DNA of 64,000 nt, taken from positions 1 through 64,000 of the forward strand of contig MEPB01000097.1 of assembly GCA_001769385.1 (NCBI GenBank), in the 5' to 3' direction. Below are positions 9,628-17,954 of this stretch, one piece after another; position 1 is the first letter of the stretch; each line of letters starts with the position of its first letter. This DNA is from Bacteroidetes bacterium RIFCSPLOWO2_12_FULL_35_15 (GTDB taxonomy: Bacteria; Bacteroidota; Bacteroidia; 2-12-FULL-35-15). The notes below the pieces were generated by a model that saw only the letters and a list, made by a program, of their open reading frames with translations, was not told the DNA's origin and did no database searches. A program made the position numbers and the translations under genes.

Positions 9628-9676
9628 GCTAAAGTGAATGATGTCTAGTACCTGGTGCTAAAGTGGAGACGTACCT
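9628..9676. repeat. two imperfect direct repeats related to the 7618-7695 element
   Basis: GCTAAAGTG ... GTACCT occurs twice, at 9628-9653 and 9657-9676, with different spacers. The second resembles the right arm of the inverted repeat at 7674-7695. Together the two sites bracket the putAbiC-DUF4365 cassette. Confidence 0.4.
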
Positions 9677-9812
9677 AATTTAATATGGAGAAACCAGAAG
9701 CATTAAATTAAAACATCTTTTCATATTATACTTCAGTGATTTTTAATTATGAATTAATAAATTAAAAATATCATTCATTAAACTAGGTGTAATTTTTGTT
9801 TTGGAGAATTTA

Positions 9813-10136
9813 TTAAAAAATACAAACGCGTTTTCTACTATTATATTGTAAATTTAATGTGATCCGTGCTGATTTGTCTACCCATAAAGAATGAACGTCC
9901 TTCATTTTAAGTGCAAAAATGTTGGGTTTGTCTTTTGGTAATTGAGATTGTTTGGTTTCTACTTTCCTTTTCAATCGGAGTGTTGGGTTGAAATTTTCTT
10001 GTGGCAATATAAAATTACCTATTCTGTAATTTTTCTTGTCGCACCATTCTTTTAATTGAACAGAACTAAATGGGCCTAATGCTATTTCAATAATCTCTGG
10101 AATATATAGTTCAACTAGGCGGTTTTCTGCAAACAA
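9813..10136 (-). CDS. unrecognised 107-aa reading frame, probably truncated
   Basis: The frame reads like a protein (balanced, Lys-rich; blocks LVELYIPEIIEIALGPFSS and FALKMKDVHSLWVDKSARI), but its only start here is TTG and the reading stays open further upstream past it. I suspect the remnant of a longer gene cut at the junction with the XRE gene on the other strand. No family recognised. Confidence 0.35.
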   Translation of the reverse strand: MFAENRLVELYIPEIIEIALGPFSSVQLKEWCDKKNYRIGNFILPQENFNPTLRLKRKVETKQSQLPKDKPNIFALKMKDVHSLWVDKSARITLNLQYNSRKRVCIF

Positions 10137-10189
10137 TAGCTGACAACATAAGATATTTTCGGAATTTAAAAGGTTGGAGCCAAGAAGAT

Positions 10190-10444
10190 ATGGCAGACAA
10201 ACTTGGAGTTTCTTTGCCTACCTATTCTAGAATAGAAAGGAATATCAACACGATGCCCTTTAAAAGAATTGTCCAATTGGCGAAAATATTTGCAATTTCC
10301 CCCTCGGAATTAGTTTCAATTGGAAAAAATAAAAATGACGTCATCCAAGAAAATCAAGAGCTAAAAGCAATAGTTGCAGAAAAGGAGAAAGAAATTATAT
10401 CGCTACAGAAAAGAATTATCGAACTTCTTGACAAAAAAAAGTAG
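10190..10444 (+). CDS. XRE-family HTH regulator, N-terminus damaged
   Basis: The frame encodes a Cro/C1-type helix-turn-helix with a leucine-zipper-like tail (residues 50-84, repeated K/E/L). From the ATG at 10190 the first helix is missing; reading upstream in frame gives IADNIRYFRNLKGWSQED, a normal XRE start, but the codon in the expected start position (10136-10138) is ATA. Either the gene lost its ATG or it starts at 10190 as a partial domain. It would bind DNA; its targets are unknown. It sits at the edge of the defence island. Confidence 0.6.
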   Translation: MADKLGVSLPTYSRIERNINTMPFKRIVQLAKIFAISPSELVSIGKNKNDVIQENQELKAIVAEKEKEIISLQKRIIELLDKKK

Positions 10445-10509
10445 TTTTCAAATATTAAGGGTAAAGTATTTCTCTGATACGAAAGAAAAAAATTGTAAAA
10501 AAACATCTA

Positions 10510-11475
10510 TCAATTTGAAGTTTTAAAAAACTTAAGTTTCCAAATAAAAATTTCACCGATCAGTGCCGGTATCGCTAAATTAATGAGCCACAACAATAAT
10601 GATGCTGCAACAACTCCTGTTGAATCATTTGTAACAGTACTAAAAAAATAAACTGCCGTTGCACCTCGAACAGCAATTTCTGAAATTGCAAATGTTGGTA
10701 TTGCCGATGTAACAAAAAATGTAATCGCAATTAGCACGATTGAAATTGTAAAATCAAGATGCACATTAAAAACCTTTAATGCTAAATAGTATTGAATAGA
10801 AAAAATAAAATAGCGCAAGATTGATAACACTAAAACACCCAGTACTTGAGATTTTTTTATTTCAAATACTGCATTTAAATAGTTTTTTATTTTACCGGAA
10901 AAATATTTTCTTGCCACAAAAATAAACACTAAACAAGTAATGCAAAGGCAAAAAATAATAAGAAACAATTCCACATTCCAGTGATCTAAAGTTAAAATTG
11001 GGTGAGAACTACCATATCCTTTTTTATTATAGAAAAGCAAAGCTATTAATCCGACACCAACAGTTATAAATAACTGTATCATGCTGCCAATAAAACTTTT
11101 TATTGTTGCTTCAATTTTGTCAGCCTTTTCTAAAAAAAAGATTCTCCCGGCAAATTCTCCAACTCTATTGGGGGTAAAAATGCTAATTGTGACACCTGCA
11201 AATATTGATTTAAGGGACTTTGCAAAAGTAATTTCCTCAAGAGGACGTATTAGAATTTTCCATTTCCATGCTTCTAAGCCCCAATTAATTGGCATCAAAA
11301 GAAATACTAGAAATAAAAAAAATACATTTGATTTATGAAACAAACCAACAAAATCAATGGAATGGTTGCTGGCATTTATTTTTGCCAAGATATACCAAAC
11401 GGAGAGGATTAAAATTATTGTCTTAATTAAAAGGCTTACAACTTTGTAAATACGTTTATTTTCGGCTCCTTTCAT
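10510..11475 (-). CDS. flippase-like membrane protein (LPG synthase TM / UPF0104)
   Basis: A 321-aa, highly hydrophobic protein with about eight membrane segments and the family features NWGLEAWKWKIL near 65 and TPNRVGEFAGRIFFLEKAD near 95-115, typical of the transmembrane domain of lysylphosphatidylglycerol synthase (PF03706). Standalone members probably move or modify lipids in the inner membrane; no aminoacyl-transferase domain is present. It is transcribed against its neighbours and seems a housekeeping-type gene between two defence clusters. Confidence 0.82.
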   Translation of the reverse strand: MKGAENKRIYKVVSLLIKTIILILSVWYILAKINASNHSIDFVGLFHKSNVFFLFLVFLLMPINWGLEAWKWKILIRPLEEITFAKSLKSIFAGVTISIFTPNRVGEFAGRIFFLEKADKIEATIKSFIGSMIQLFITVGVGLIALLFYNKKGYGSSHPILTLDHWNVELFLIIFCLCITCLVFIFVARKYFSGKIKNYLNAVFEIKKSQVLGVLVLSILRYFIFSIQYYLALKVFNVHLDFTISIVLIAITFFVTSAIPTFAISEIAVRGATAVYFFSTVTNDSTGVVAASLLLWLINLAIPALIGEIFIWKLKFFKTSN

Positions 11476-11782
11476 AATTTCAACAATATTAGCAAAAAGT
11501 GCCGTTATTTAAGCGATGGTACTAGATAAAATAATTCTTGGCCGTGATTCAATGCAAACTGTATCTTAAATATTACTAACTAAGAAGATATCTTTGGGCT
11601 AAATTTGTATATTAGTTGCGCTAAATTGAAAATTAATAACGATTAAACTATTTTGAAAGGGCAATCGATGGCTCTCACAATAATTTTTCCCAACAATATC
11701 AAAGCACGTTTGGTCTGCTTTTAATTAGCGAATCGAACCAAAAATTAGTGCTGCATATTGCGGACAATAAAACAATAAAATA
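11476..11782. other. divergent intergenic region before the NACHT gene
   Basis: About 307 bases lie between the divergently read flippase-like and NACHT genes. It contains two TAnnTTTG-like -7 elements, TATCTTTG at 11589-11596 and TAAATTTG at 11600-11607, but no clear -33 box. Either could start a transcript for the NACHT operon with a leader of about 180 bases. No gene is seen. Confidence 0.35.
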
Positions 11783-13948
11783 ATGGATATATCTTTAGAA
11801 AGTATTGATGAATTGTTTCAATCATATAATTATCAAATTGCTCCAGCTTCAAATAATAAATTAAGAATTTATACCCTTAGGTATGGAATGTATCACGCTG
11901 CAGAACTGATCAAATTTGATGAATCCTTTGATGAATCGTCAATTAAAGCAGAATATTCTGAGAATGGGTATGCAACTGAAGTGAAAGTGTTTTCAAGTAA
12001 AGAAGAAATAGAAGAATATTTATTTGAAGGTTTTTTTATTAAAACTCCATTAGGGAATGAGTTGAAAAGAAGATATACTCAATTTGTCAATAGACAACTG
12101 AAAAATTTACCAGAAAAAAGTAAATATGAATATATTAATGGCGCTTTTGAAATATTTAGCCAAGATGAAAACGGAGTAGTTGTTGAGAGCAATAGCTATA
12201 ATGATACAGACAAAACTTCCTTACTAGATAAAATCAACCTCCTTGTATCAGAAACAAAAGGAGCTATCTTAATTATAATTGAAGCTGCTGCTGGTTTTGG
12301 AAAGACTTGTACTGCGAATGAGATTTTAAATACATTCTCTGCATTAGAAAGCAAAAAATTGCCTTTTTTTACGGAACTATCTAGAAATAGAGAAGCTCGT
12401 GTGTTTAAACATATTTTATTAAATGAAATTGACGAACAGTTTCCTAATGGAATTAAGCAAAATATTGTAATTGAACAAATTGCAAAGGGGCGAATTCCAT
12501 TAATAATTGATGGCTTTGACGAGTTAATTTCAACAGAAAGCAAAAAAGAAGATGTAGAAAGTATGTTTACAACGATTGTAGATCTTCTTAAAGGTGAAGC
12601 TAAAATTATTATTACCTCTCGTAAAACAGCAATGTTTAGTAGCAAAGAATTTTTTAATACTATAGATACAACAAATAATAAATTTTCATTGGCTAGAATT
12701 GAAATTAAAGAACCATCGGTTAATAATTGGCTAAGTTCTGAAAGGATTGATTTAATTCAATCCAAAGGTTTTCCACTTGAACATCTTGCTAACCCTGTTC
12801 TTCTTTCATATCTAAGAAATATTCCAATAGAAAAGCTGAAAGCTTATTTATCCAACGAGGAGGATAATTCCCTAGTAGATAAATATATTAATTACCTCTT
12901 AAAAAGAGAACAAGAAAGACAAAATTTAAAAATTTCCGTTGAAACCCAATTAAGAATTTTCAGAAAACTGATTCGGTTTATGACCGAATATAACATTACA
13001 GCAGAGACCAAAGAGACAATAAAAGATTTTCTAAAAGATTATAATACGAACATTTTAAAAACAAGCTTAAATGATTACACAGCAGAAGAGAAACCTTCAC
13101 TTGAAGATTTAATTGAAACGCTTTCAAATCATGTTTTTTTAGATAGAAAAGCAAGTGGAATGATTGGTTTTGTGAATGATTTTATTTTTGGGTTATTAGT
13201 AGGCGAAAATTTGTTGTTAGGTAAATACAAGGAATATTACCCTAACATAAATGAAATATTGCCCCAAGATTTTGCAATAAAAGCGGTTCAAGCATTCAAA
13301 ATTCAACCCCTTGAAAGACAAGAACAGTTATGGTCAGTTTTCAATCAAGAAAATTCGCAATTTTCTTATGATACCAGATTTTTCTTTGATTTAGATTATT
13401 ACTTTATGAAAAAATTTAATAAAAAGTATTTAAATCTTTTTATTACAGATTATTCTATCAAAAATGTTTCATTTGACTCAAAGGCAACATTTACAGATTC
13501 GGTTTTTTCAAGTGTCATATTTAATAATTGCTTTTTTGATTTAAATGTTTTTAATAATTGTACATTTCAAAATTGTTTTTTTGACTCCTGTTCCATTATA
13601 CCTATTCACTCAACTATACATTTCAACGATTTTGCAATCTTCGCAAGTAGCGATAATAATGGCTTTTTAGATAGTGTTTCAGAATTAATTAATTGCGTGG
13701 ATAATAAAAATGATCCTTTAAGTGATTTCACAGTATTAAAGAAGTTTTTTCACCCCAACAGACCTAAGCCCGTGCCTCGAAAAATTTCATACATTAGGAA
13801 GGTTTTATTACCTCATACATCTGAGGAAATAAGCAAGAAAATATCTACCCTTAAATCAAATAAACACCTCTTTTTTAAAGATGATATAGCATACATTTCC
13901 CAAAAAGGTATAACCTACTTTAACCAAATAAATAATAGTTTATCATGA
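11783..13948 (+). CDS. NACHT NTPase with pentapeptide-like C-terminus
   Basis: A 721-aa STAND-type NTPase. After a 150-residue unknown N-terminus it has Walker A AAAGFGKT (168-175), Walker B LIIDGFDE (240-247) and a sensor-like KIIITSRK near 273-280, followed by a helical region and a pentapeptide-like stretch rich in Phe/Asn/Cys at about 565-612. Bacterial NACHT proteins are established anti-phage sensors. Here no effector domain is fused; instead the stop overlaps the start of a RelA/SpoT-domain gene by 4 nt (ATGA), so that protein is the likely effector or regulator. The sensed signal is unknown. Confidence 0.82.
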   Translation: MDISLESIDELFQSYNYQIAPASNNKLRIYTLRYGMYHAAELIKFDESFDESSIKAEYSENGYATEVKVFSSKEEIEEYLFEGFFIKTPLGNELKRRYTQFVNRQLKNLPEKSKYEYINGAFEIFSQDENGVVVESNSYNDTDKTSLLDKINLLVSETKGAILIIIEAAAGFGKTCTANEILNTFSALESKKLPFFTELSRNREARVFKHILLNEIDEQFPNGIKQNIVIEQIAKGRIPLIIDGFDELISTESKKEDVESMFTTIVDLLKGEAKIIITSRKTAMFSSKEFFNTIDTTNNKFSLARIEIKEPSVNNWLSSERIDLIQSKGFPLEHLANPVLLSYLRNIPIEKLKAYLSNEEDNSLVDKYINYLLKREQERQNLKISVETQLRIFRKLIRFMTEYNITAETKETIKDFLKDYNTNILKTSLNDYTAEEKPSLEDLIETLSNHVFLDRKASGMIGFVNDFIFGLLVGENLLLGKYKEYYPNINEILPQDFAIKAVQAFKIQPLERQEQLWSVFNQENSQFSYDTRFFFDLDYYFMKKFNKKYLNLFITDYSIKNVSFDSKATFTDSVFSSVIFNNCFFDLNVFNNCTFQNCFFDSCSIIPIHSTIHFNDFAIFASSDNNGFLDSVSELINCVDNKNDPLSDFTVLKKFFHPNRPKPVPRKISYIRKVLLPHTSEEISKKISTLKSNKHLFFKDDIAYISQKGITYFNQINNSLS

Positions 13949-14892
13949 TTTCGGGACTCCAGTTAATAGAAAAAGAAATTTGTAGTAAAATTACTGATGA
14001 ACTTGACAAAGTTGGTATCTTATATAGAATTTTTAGTAGGATTAAAAATAAAAAATCTATTGATGAAAAAACGCTTCGAAAAAAAGAAGAAGGAAAGCCA
14101 TATTTAATTGATGGTAAACAAATGCAGGATATTATCGGAGTAAGAATCGTTACATACTTTAAAGATGATGTAGATATTGTTTACTCAATTCTAAAAACTC
14201 AATTCAAATATGTTAGTGAAGAGATCGATGATTTTGAACTAACAGTTTTCAAGCCTAAAAGAACTAATATAATTTGTAGACTTAATGAAAAACATTCTGA
14301 AATATTTAAAGAAGTCCAACAAGCATCTCACAAAGACTCATTTAAATTAATAGATAATACTTTTGAATTGCAACTACGAACTATTTTGTCTGAAGGCTGG
14401 CACGAAGTAGATCACAGTTTAAGATACAAATGCAAATCCGATTGGGAGCAGCATAAAGAAAACGAAAGGATGCTTAATGGAATTTATGCAAACCTTGAAA
14501 CAAATGATATTGTATTAAAGAACTTATTTAACGAATTAGCATACAAACACTATAAAAATAAAAATTGGGAAGGATTAATAAGAAATAAATTCCGGCTTAA
14601 TTTTCAATTACTTCCCTTAAAAAAGGAATTAATTGAGATATTAAATAATAATAATGAACTTGGAAAACAAATATTTAAATTAGAAAGAAATTTTATAATT
14701 TACAGCATTAGCTCTCTTGAAATAAGTTTTCCGATTAATTTAACAAATCTTGTATACTTGATTAATTGTTTAATTTTAAAAAATATCGAAATTTATAAAA
14801 TCACTCCCGGTTTGATTTTAGATGAATTCAAAATCGATATATCAATTATAAGTGTAAACATTGAAAAATCGTCTACCAGCCTTCATAATTAA
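13945..14892 (+). CDS. RelA/SpoT-like nucleotidyltransferase paired with NACHT
   Basis: A 315-aa protein whose first 165 residues follow the RelA/SpoT synthetase layout: an R-I-K-N-K-K-S segment near 30-37, D62-IIG-x-R67-I, FE141LQLR145T and W152HEVDHSLRYK. The Asp and Glu expected for metal and catalysis are present. The Y-x-S-x-H stretch that normally holds the guanine acceptor is not evident (VFKPKRT instead), so the acceptor may not be GDP/GTP. The C-terminal 150 residues are helical and not recognised. Translationally coupled to the NACHT gene. Likely a growth-arresting enzyme in a defence pair, by analogy with toxic small alarmone synthetases; substrate unproven. Confidence 0.72.
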   Translation: MISGLQLIEKEICSKITDELDKVGILYRIFSRIKNKKSIDEKTLRKKEEGKPYLIDGKQMQDIIGVRIVTYFKDDVDIVYSILKTQFKYVSEEIDDFELTVFKPKRTNIICRLNEKHSEIFKEVQQASHKDSFKLIDNTFELQLRTILSEGWHEVDHSLRYKCKSDWEQHKENERMLNGIYANLETNDIVLKNLFNELAYKHYKNKNWEGLIRNKFRLNFQLLPLKKELIEILNNNNELGKQIFKLERNFIIYSISSLEISFPINLTNLVYLINCLILKNIEIYKITPGLILDEFKIDISIISVNIEKSSTSLHN

Positions 14893-14923
14893 CTATATCA
14901 TTTTCATTAGATTCTAATTTCAT

Positions 14924-14931
14924 TATATTTG
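14924..14931 (+). promoter_or_regulatory. Bacteroidota -7 promoter element
   Basis: TATATTTG matches TAnnTTTG exactly, 20 bases before the ATG at 14951. A T-rich TTTTC lies about 20 bases upstream in the -33 position, an incomplete match. It likely drives the MORN-like gene. Confidence 0.5.
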
Positions 14932-14950
14932 AGCTCTTTAAATTAAGTTT

Positions 14951-15754
14951 ATGAAATATTTAATAGTACTTCTTCTTTTTACAAATACTGTTTTTGGGCA
15001 AATGAAACCCAAAGAAACATATACTATTTATGTAAACTATCCCGATTATTCCATCAAAGCAACAGTTTCAAATAATGTTAAGAAAATTGATGTAAAAGAA
15101 TCCTTATTGTATTATTGGTATTCTTCAAATAAGATTCTTGAAACTGAGGGCGGCTATGAAGGTAAAATCCTGGATGGACCATATACTTCATTTTATTTAT
15201 CCAGTAACCTGAAAGAAAAAGGACAATTTAAAAAAGGCCTGAAAAATGGAGAATGGATTACCTGGTTTGAAGGCGGAAAAATTCATGAAATCAGCACCTG
15301 GAAAAAAGGGTTAAAATGTGGTGTATTTAAGACTTTTGATGACAAAGGCAATTTGATTATTGAATCAAACTATGCAGATGGTAAATTGAACGGTTATCAA
15401 ACTGAATATAAAGACGAAAAAGTAATCGGTAAAAAAAGATTTAAAAAAGGACTTGAAATAATTCCGAAAGAAAAAAAGAGTGTAGATAAAAAAAGTGATA
15501 TTGAAAAACCAAAGGAAGGTATAAAAGAAGAGAACTCTCAAGAAAATTCTAAAGCAAAGAAAACATTTAAAGAGAAAGTGAAAACAATCTTTAAAAAGAA
15601 GGATACTGAAAATAAAAACACGGCTAAAGAAAAACCGAAATCTAATTCAACTGATTCAAAAGTAAAAAAGACTTTCAAACAAAAAGTGAAAGCCCTGTTC
15701 AAGAAAAAAGAAAAATCTCCAAAAACTGAAAAGCCAAAGAGTGAAACGAAATGA
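14951..15754 (+). CDS. exported MORN/YwqK-like repeat protein with Lys-rich tail
   Basis: A 267-aa protein with a signal peptide (MKYLIVLLLFTNTVFGQ). Residues 60-165 hold several repeats of the type G-x-F-K-x-G-x-x-x-G-x-W, as in MORN-2/YwqK-family proteins. The tail (170-267) is strongly basic and contains a duplicated unit, KKTFKEKVKTIFKKK and KKTFKQKVKALFKKK. The role is unknown; exported MORN-like proteins in Bacteroidota are usually envelope proteins rather than antitoxins. It overlaps the possible GTG start of the next frame. Confidence 0.7.
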   Translation: MKYLIVLLLFTNTVFGQMKPKETYTIYVNYPDYSIKATVSNNVKKIDVKESLLYYWYSSNKILETEGGYEGKILDGPYTSFYLSSNLKEKGQFKKGLKNGEWITWFEGGKIHEISTWKKGLKCGVFKTFDDKGNLIIESNYADGKLNGYQTEYKDEKVIGKKRFKKGLEIIPKEKKSVDKKSDIEKPKEGIKEENSQENSKAKKTFKEKVKTIFKKKDTENKNTAKEKPKSNSTDSKVKKTFKQKVKALFKKKEKSPKTEKPKSETK

Positions 15755-15782
15755 TATACCAAAAGTATTTTATTTATGGAGG

Positions 15783-17117
15783 ATGCTTTCGCTGCTATGT
15801 AAGAAATGCAAGTATCAAACAGGTTCATTTAATGGGAACTTATTGGGATTCGGTATTAAAGCAAGTTCCCTTTTCTATGCAATTGTAATTTCATTAATAA
15901 TTGCAATTGTTAGCAGTTCGCTTATACTCTTCGCATACCTTTCCCGAATAGAATTTGATAGTTTTGAAATGAACCAACGCATCAACTTAAACGCTGACTC
16001 AGGTTTAAATTTATTATTGTCAAAACAAACCATCGTTGAATTAAATCAGGAAAAATCCATTGATTTATATACTTCTGGAAATGATCATGTATCATTAAGC
16101 AGGAAATCATGGGGAGCGTATGAAATATTAATTTCCAAAGCTGCATTTAAAAATATTGAAGCAATTCGTATAGCACAGGTTGGTTTTTATCCCGACAGTT
16201 CAAAATCTTACAGTCTTTATTTAGTGGATGAAGACAAGCCATTAGCACTGTGTGGAAAAACAAAAATTAAAGGAACCGCCTATCTTCCAAAGGCCGGAGT
16301 GAAAAGAGCATATATTGAAGGTCAGAATTTTGTTGGAACAACATTGATTGATGGGCAAATTAAACAGAGTGATAAAACTCTTCCTGAATTTAATAAATCC
16401 TTGATAGAAAATATTACCACTCTGTTTTCAAAAAAAATGATCTCGGAGAAGGATAGTGTTATTGTTATGGAGAAGGGAATTTCAGGTGATAGTTTGAATA
16501 ATAGCTTTAAAAATAAAACATTAGTATTAACCAGCATTGCTGCGGTAAAAATTTCTGAAGGAGTTTATTCTGGAAATATTGTAATGATCTCCGATAAACA
16601 AATTACAGTTTCTGCAAATGCAGATTTAAATAATGTGATTCTTGTTGCCCCTAAAATAATAATCGAAAAAGAGTTTAAAGGTGCTTTGCAGGCATTCGCA
16701 TCGGATTCAATTATCGTGAATAAAAATGTCACACTATATTATCCTTCTGTTTTAGGATTAGTAAGAAATGAAAAATCGCCTGCTGTTTCTTCAATACTGT
16801 TAAGTGAAAACGATACCCTTTTAGGAAATGTCTTTTCCTTTAAAAGCAATACAGACGTATTAAAACAGACGGGTTTTGTTATGCAGGATAAAGCTGTGGT
16901 TTACGGGCAAGTTTATTCAAATGGATATGTTGACATAAAAGGAACCATTTATGGAAGTTTGATGTGTTCCAAAATAATATTAAGTACGCCCTCATCGGTA
17001 TATGAAAATCATTTATTAAATGCAGTAATTGATCTAACTAAATTATCAAAGAATTATGTGGGTATAAATTTGGTGAAGGAATCAGAATCAAAAAAAGTAG
17101 TTAAATGGCTGGAATGA
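15783..17117 (+). CDS. large pilin-like protein, PilX/GspK-type
   Basis: Reading from the ATG at 15783 (a GTG at 15741 is also possible) gives 444 residues. Near the N-terminus a Gly-Ile-Lys is followed by a single long hydrophobic helix (ASSLFYAIVISLIIAIVSSS), as in class III prepilins such as PilX or GspK, and then a large beta-rich periplasmic domain. The cleavage motif is weak. Its stop lies within the start of the next prepilin gene, so it belongs to the same operon as two more prepilins and a GspF-like protein. Confidence 0.6.
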   Translation: MLSLLCKKCKYQTGSFNGNLLGFGIKASSLFYAIVISLIIAIVSSSLILFAYLSRIEFDSFEMNQRINLNADSGLNLLLSKQTIVELNQEKSIDLYTSGNDHVSLSRKSWGAYEILISKAAFKNIEAIRIAQVGFYPDSSKSYSLYLVDEDKPLALCGKTKIKGTAYLPKAGVKRAYIEGQNFVGTTLIDGQIKQSDKTLPEFNKSLIENITTLFSKKMISEKDSVIVMEKGISGDSLNNSFKNKTLVLTSIAAVKISEGVYSGNIVMISDKQITVSANADLNNVILVAPKIIIEKEFKGALQAFASDSIIVNKNVTLYYPSVLGLVRNEKSPAVSSILLSENDTLLGNVFSFKSNTDVLKQTGFVMQDKAVVYGQVYSNGYVDIKGTIYGSLMCSKIILSTPSSVYENHLLNAVIDLTKLSKNYVGINLVKESESKKVVKWLE

Positions 17118-17455
17118 ATTGGCAACTGAAAGCATCCACTTTAATTGAATCATTAATAGCAATGATTATCATTGTTACGTGTTTGGCAATAGGAACTATG
17201 ATTTACGCCAATGTTCTCGCCTCTGATAAACAACGATTGCAACTTAAAGCAATTTTGATATTGAATAATGAAGCGCAGCAAACAAAAGCAGAAAAAACTT
17301 TTATTGATTCAGAAAGACAATTGGATGAGTGGAACATAAAAAAAACGGTTGAACACTATGAGCAAACAGAAAATTTATACCGATTAACATTATCACTTAC
17401 TGATAAAGAAGGAAAAACAATTACAACCAGAAACGAATTAATCGCTACTCCATAA
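17105..17455 (+). CDS. prepilin-type protein (minor pseudopilin)
   Basis: A 116-aa protein starting MAGMNWQLKASTLIESLIAM. The short basic leader followed by (A)STLIESLIA with Glu at position 5 of the hydrophobic helix is a type IV prepilin signature, so it should be cleaved and N-methylated by a prepilin peptidase. It overlaps the previous gene and its stop overlaps the next start (TAATG). Likely a minor subunit of a pilus or type II-like fibre. Confidence 0.78.
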   Translation: MAGMNWQLKASTLIESLIAMIIIVTCLAIGTMIYANVLASDKQRLQLKAILILNNEAQQTKAEKTFIDSERQLDEWNIKKTVEHYEQTENLYRLTLSLTDKEGKTITTRNELIATP

Positions 17456-17952
17456 TGAAGAAAGTAAAAGCCTTTACATTGCTGGAGTTATTGATAGCGA
17501 TGATTATCAGCAGTATTGTTATTGCTTTTGGGTATGAGGTTTATTCGATTATGTATAAACAATTCTTATCCTATAAGAAGGCGAAAACCGAAATAGTCAA
17601 TACCATGCAATTCAATACAATCTTAACAAATGATTTTTATAATTCAGAAGAAATAACATTCATTGAAAATACTATTGCAATCTTTCGGAAAAATAATGAA
17701 CCTTTACATTATACATTTAACGATAACTTTATTTTGCGAACAAAAAATGAAATAACAGATACATTTAAAATTTCCGCTATCAATATTCAGGAAAAATTTG
17801 TTTTTAAAAATGAACAATTTCAGTCGACACTTATAAATGAACTTTCATTTGATGCGCGATTGTCAGGAGAGATACAGCATTTTTTATTTGCAAAGAACTA
17901 TAGTGCGGCAACACTATTAAACAAAGAAATCAAATTTCAACAAGCAGAATAA
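17455..17952 (+). CDS. prepilin-type protein, GspJ-like
   Basis: A 165-aa protein with a textbook prepilin start: MKKVKAFTLLELLIAMIIS, with Glu5 of the mature helix. The remaining 130 residues are a small beta-rich domain like those of GspI/GspJ minor pseudopilins. It directly follows another prepilin and lies 2 bases before the GspF-like gene. Probable minor component of the same fibre. Confidence 0.8.
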   Translation: MKKVKAFTLLELLIAMIISSIVIAFGYEVYSIMYKQFLSYKKAKTEIVNTMQFNTILTNDFYNSEEITFIENTIAIFRKNNEPLHYTFNDNFILRTKNEITDTFKISAINIQEKFVFKNEQFQSTLINELSFDARLSGEIQHFLFAKNYSAATLLNKEIKFQQAE

Positions 17953-17954
17953 AA

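Noticed and set aside
12196-12645. 149-codon frame on the minus strand inside the NACHT gene
   Set aside because: It is antisense to the conserved Walker A and B region and has no own features.
14951-15754. Antitoxin of a toxin pair (YwqK naming)
   Set aside because: No toxin gene adjoins it and the protein has a signal peptide; the name reflects the repeat only.
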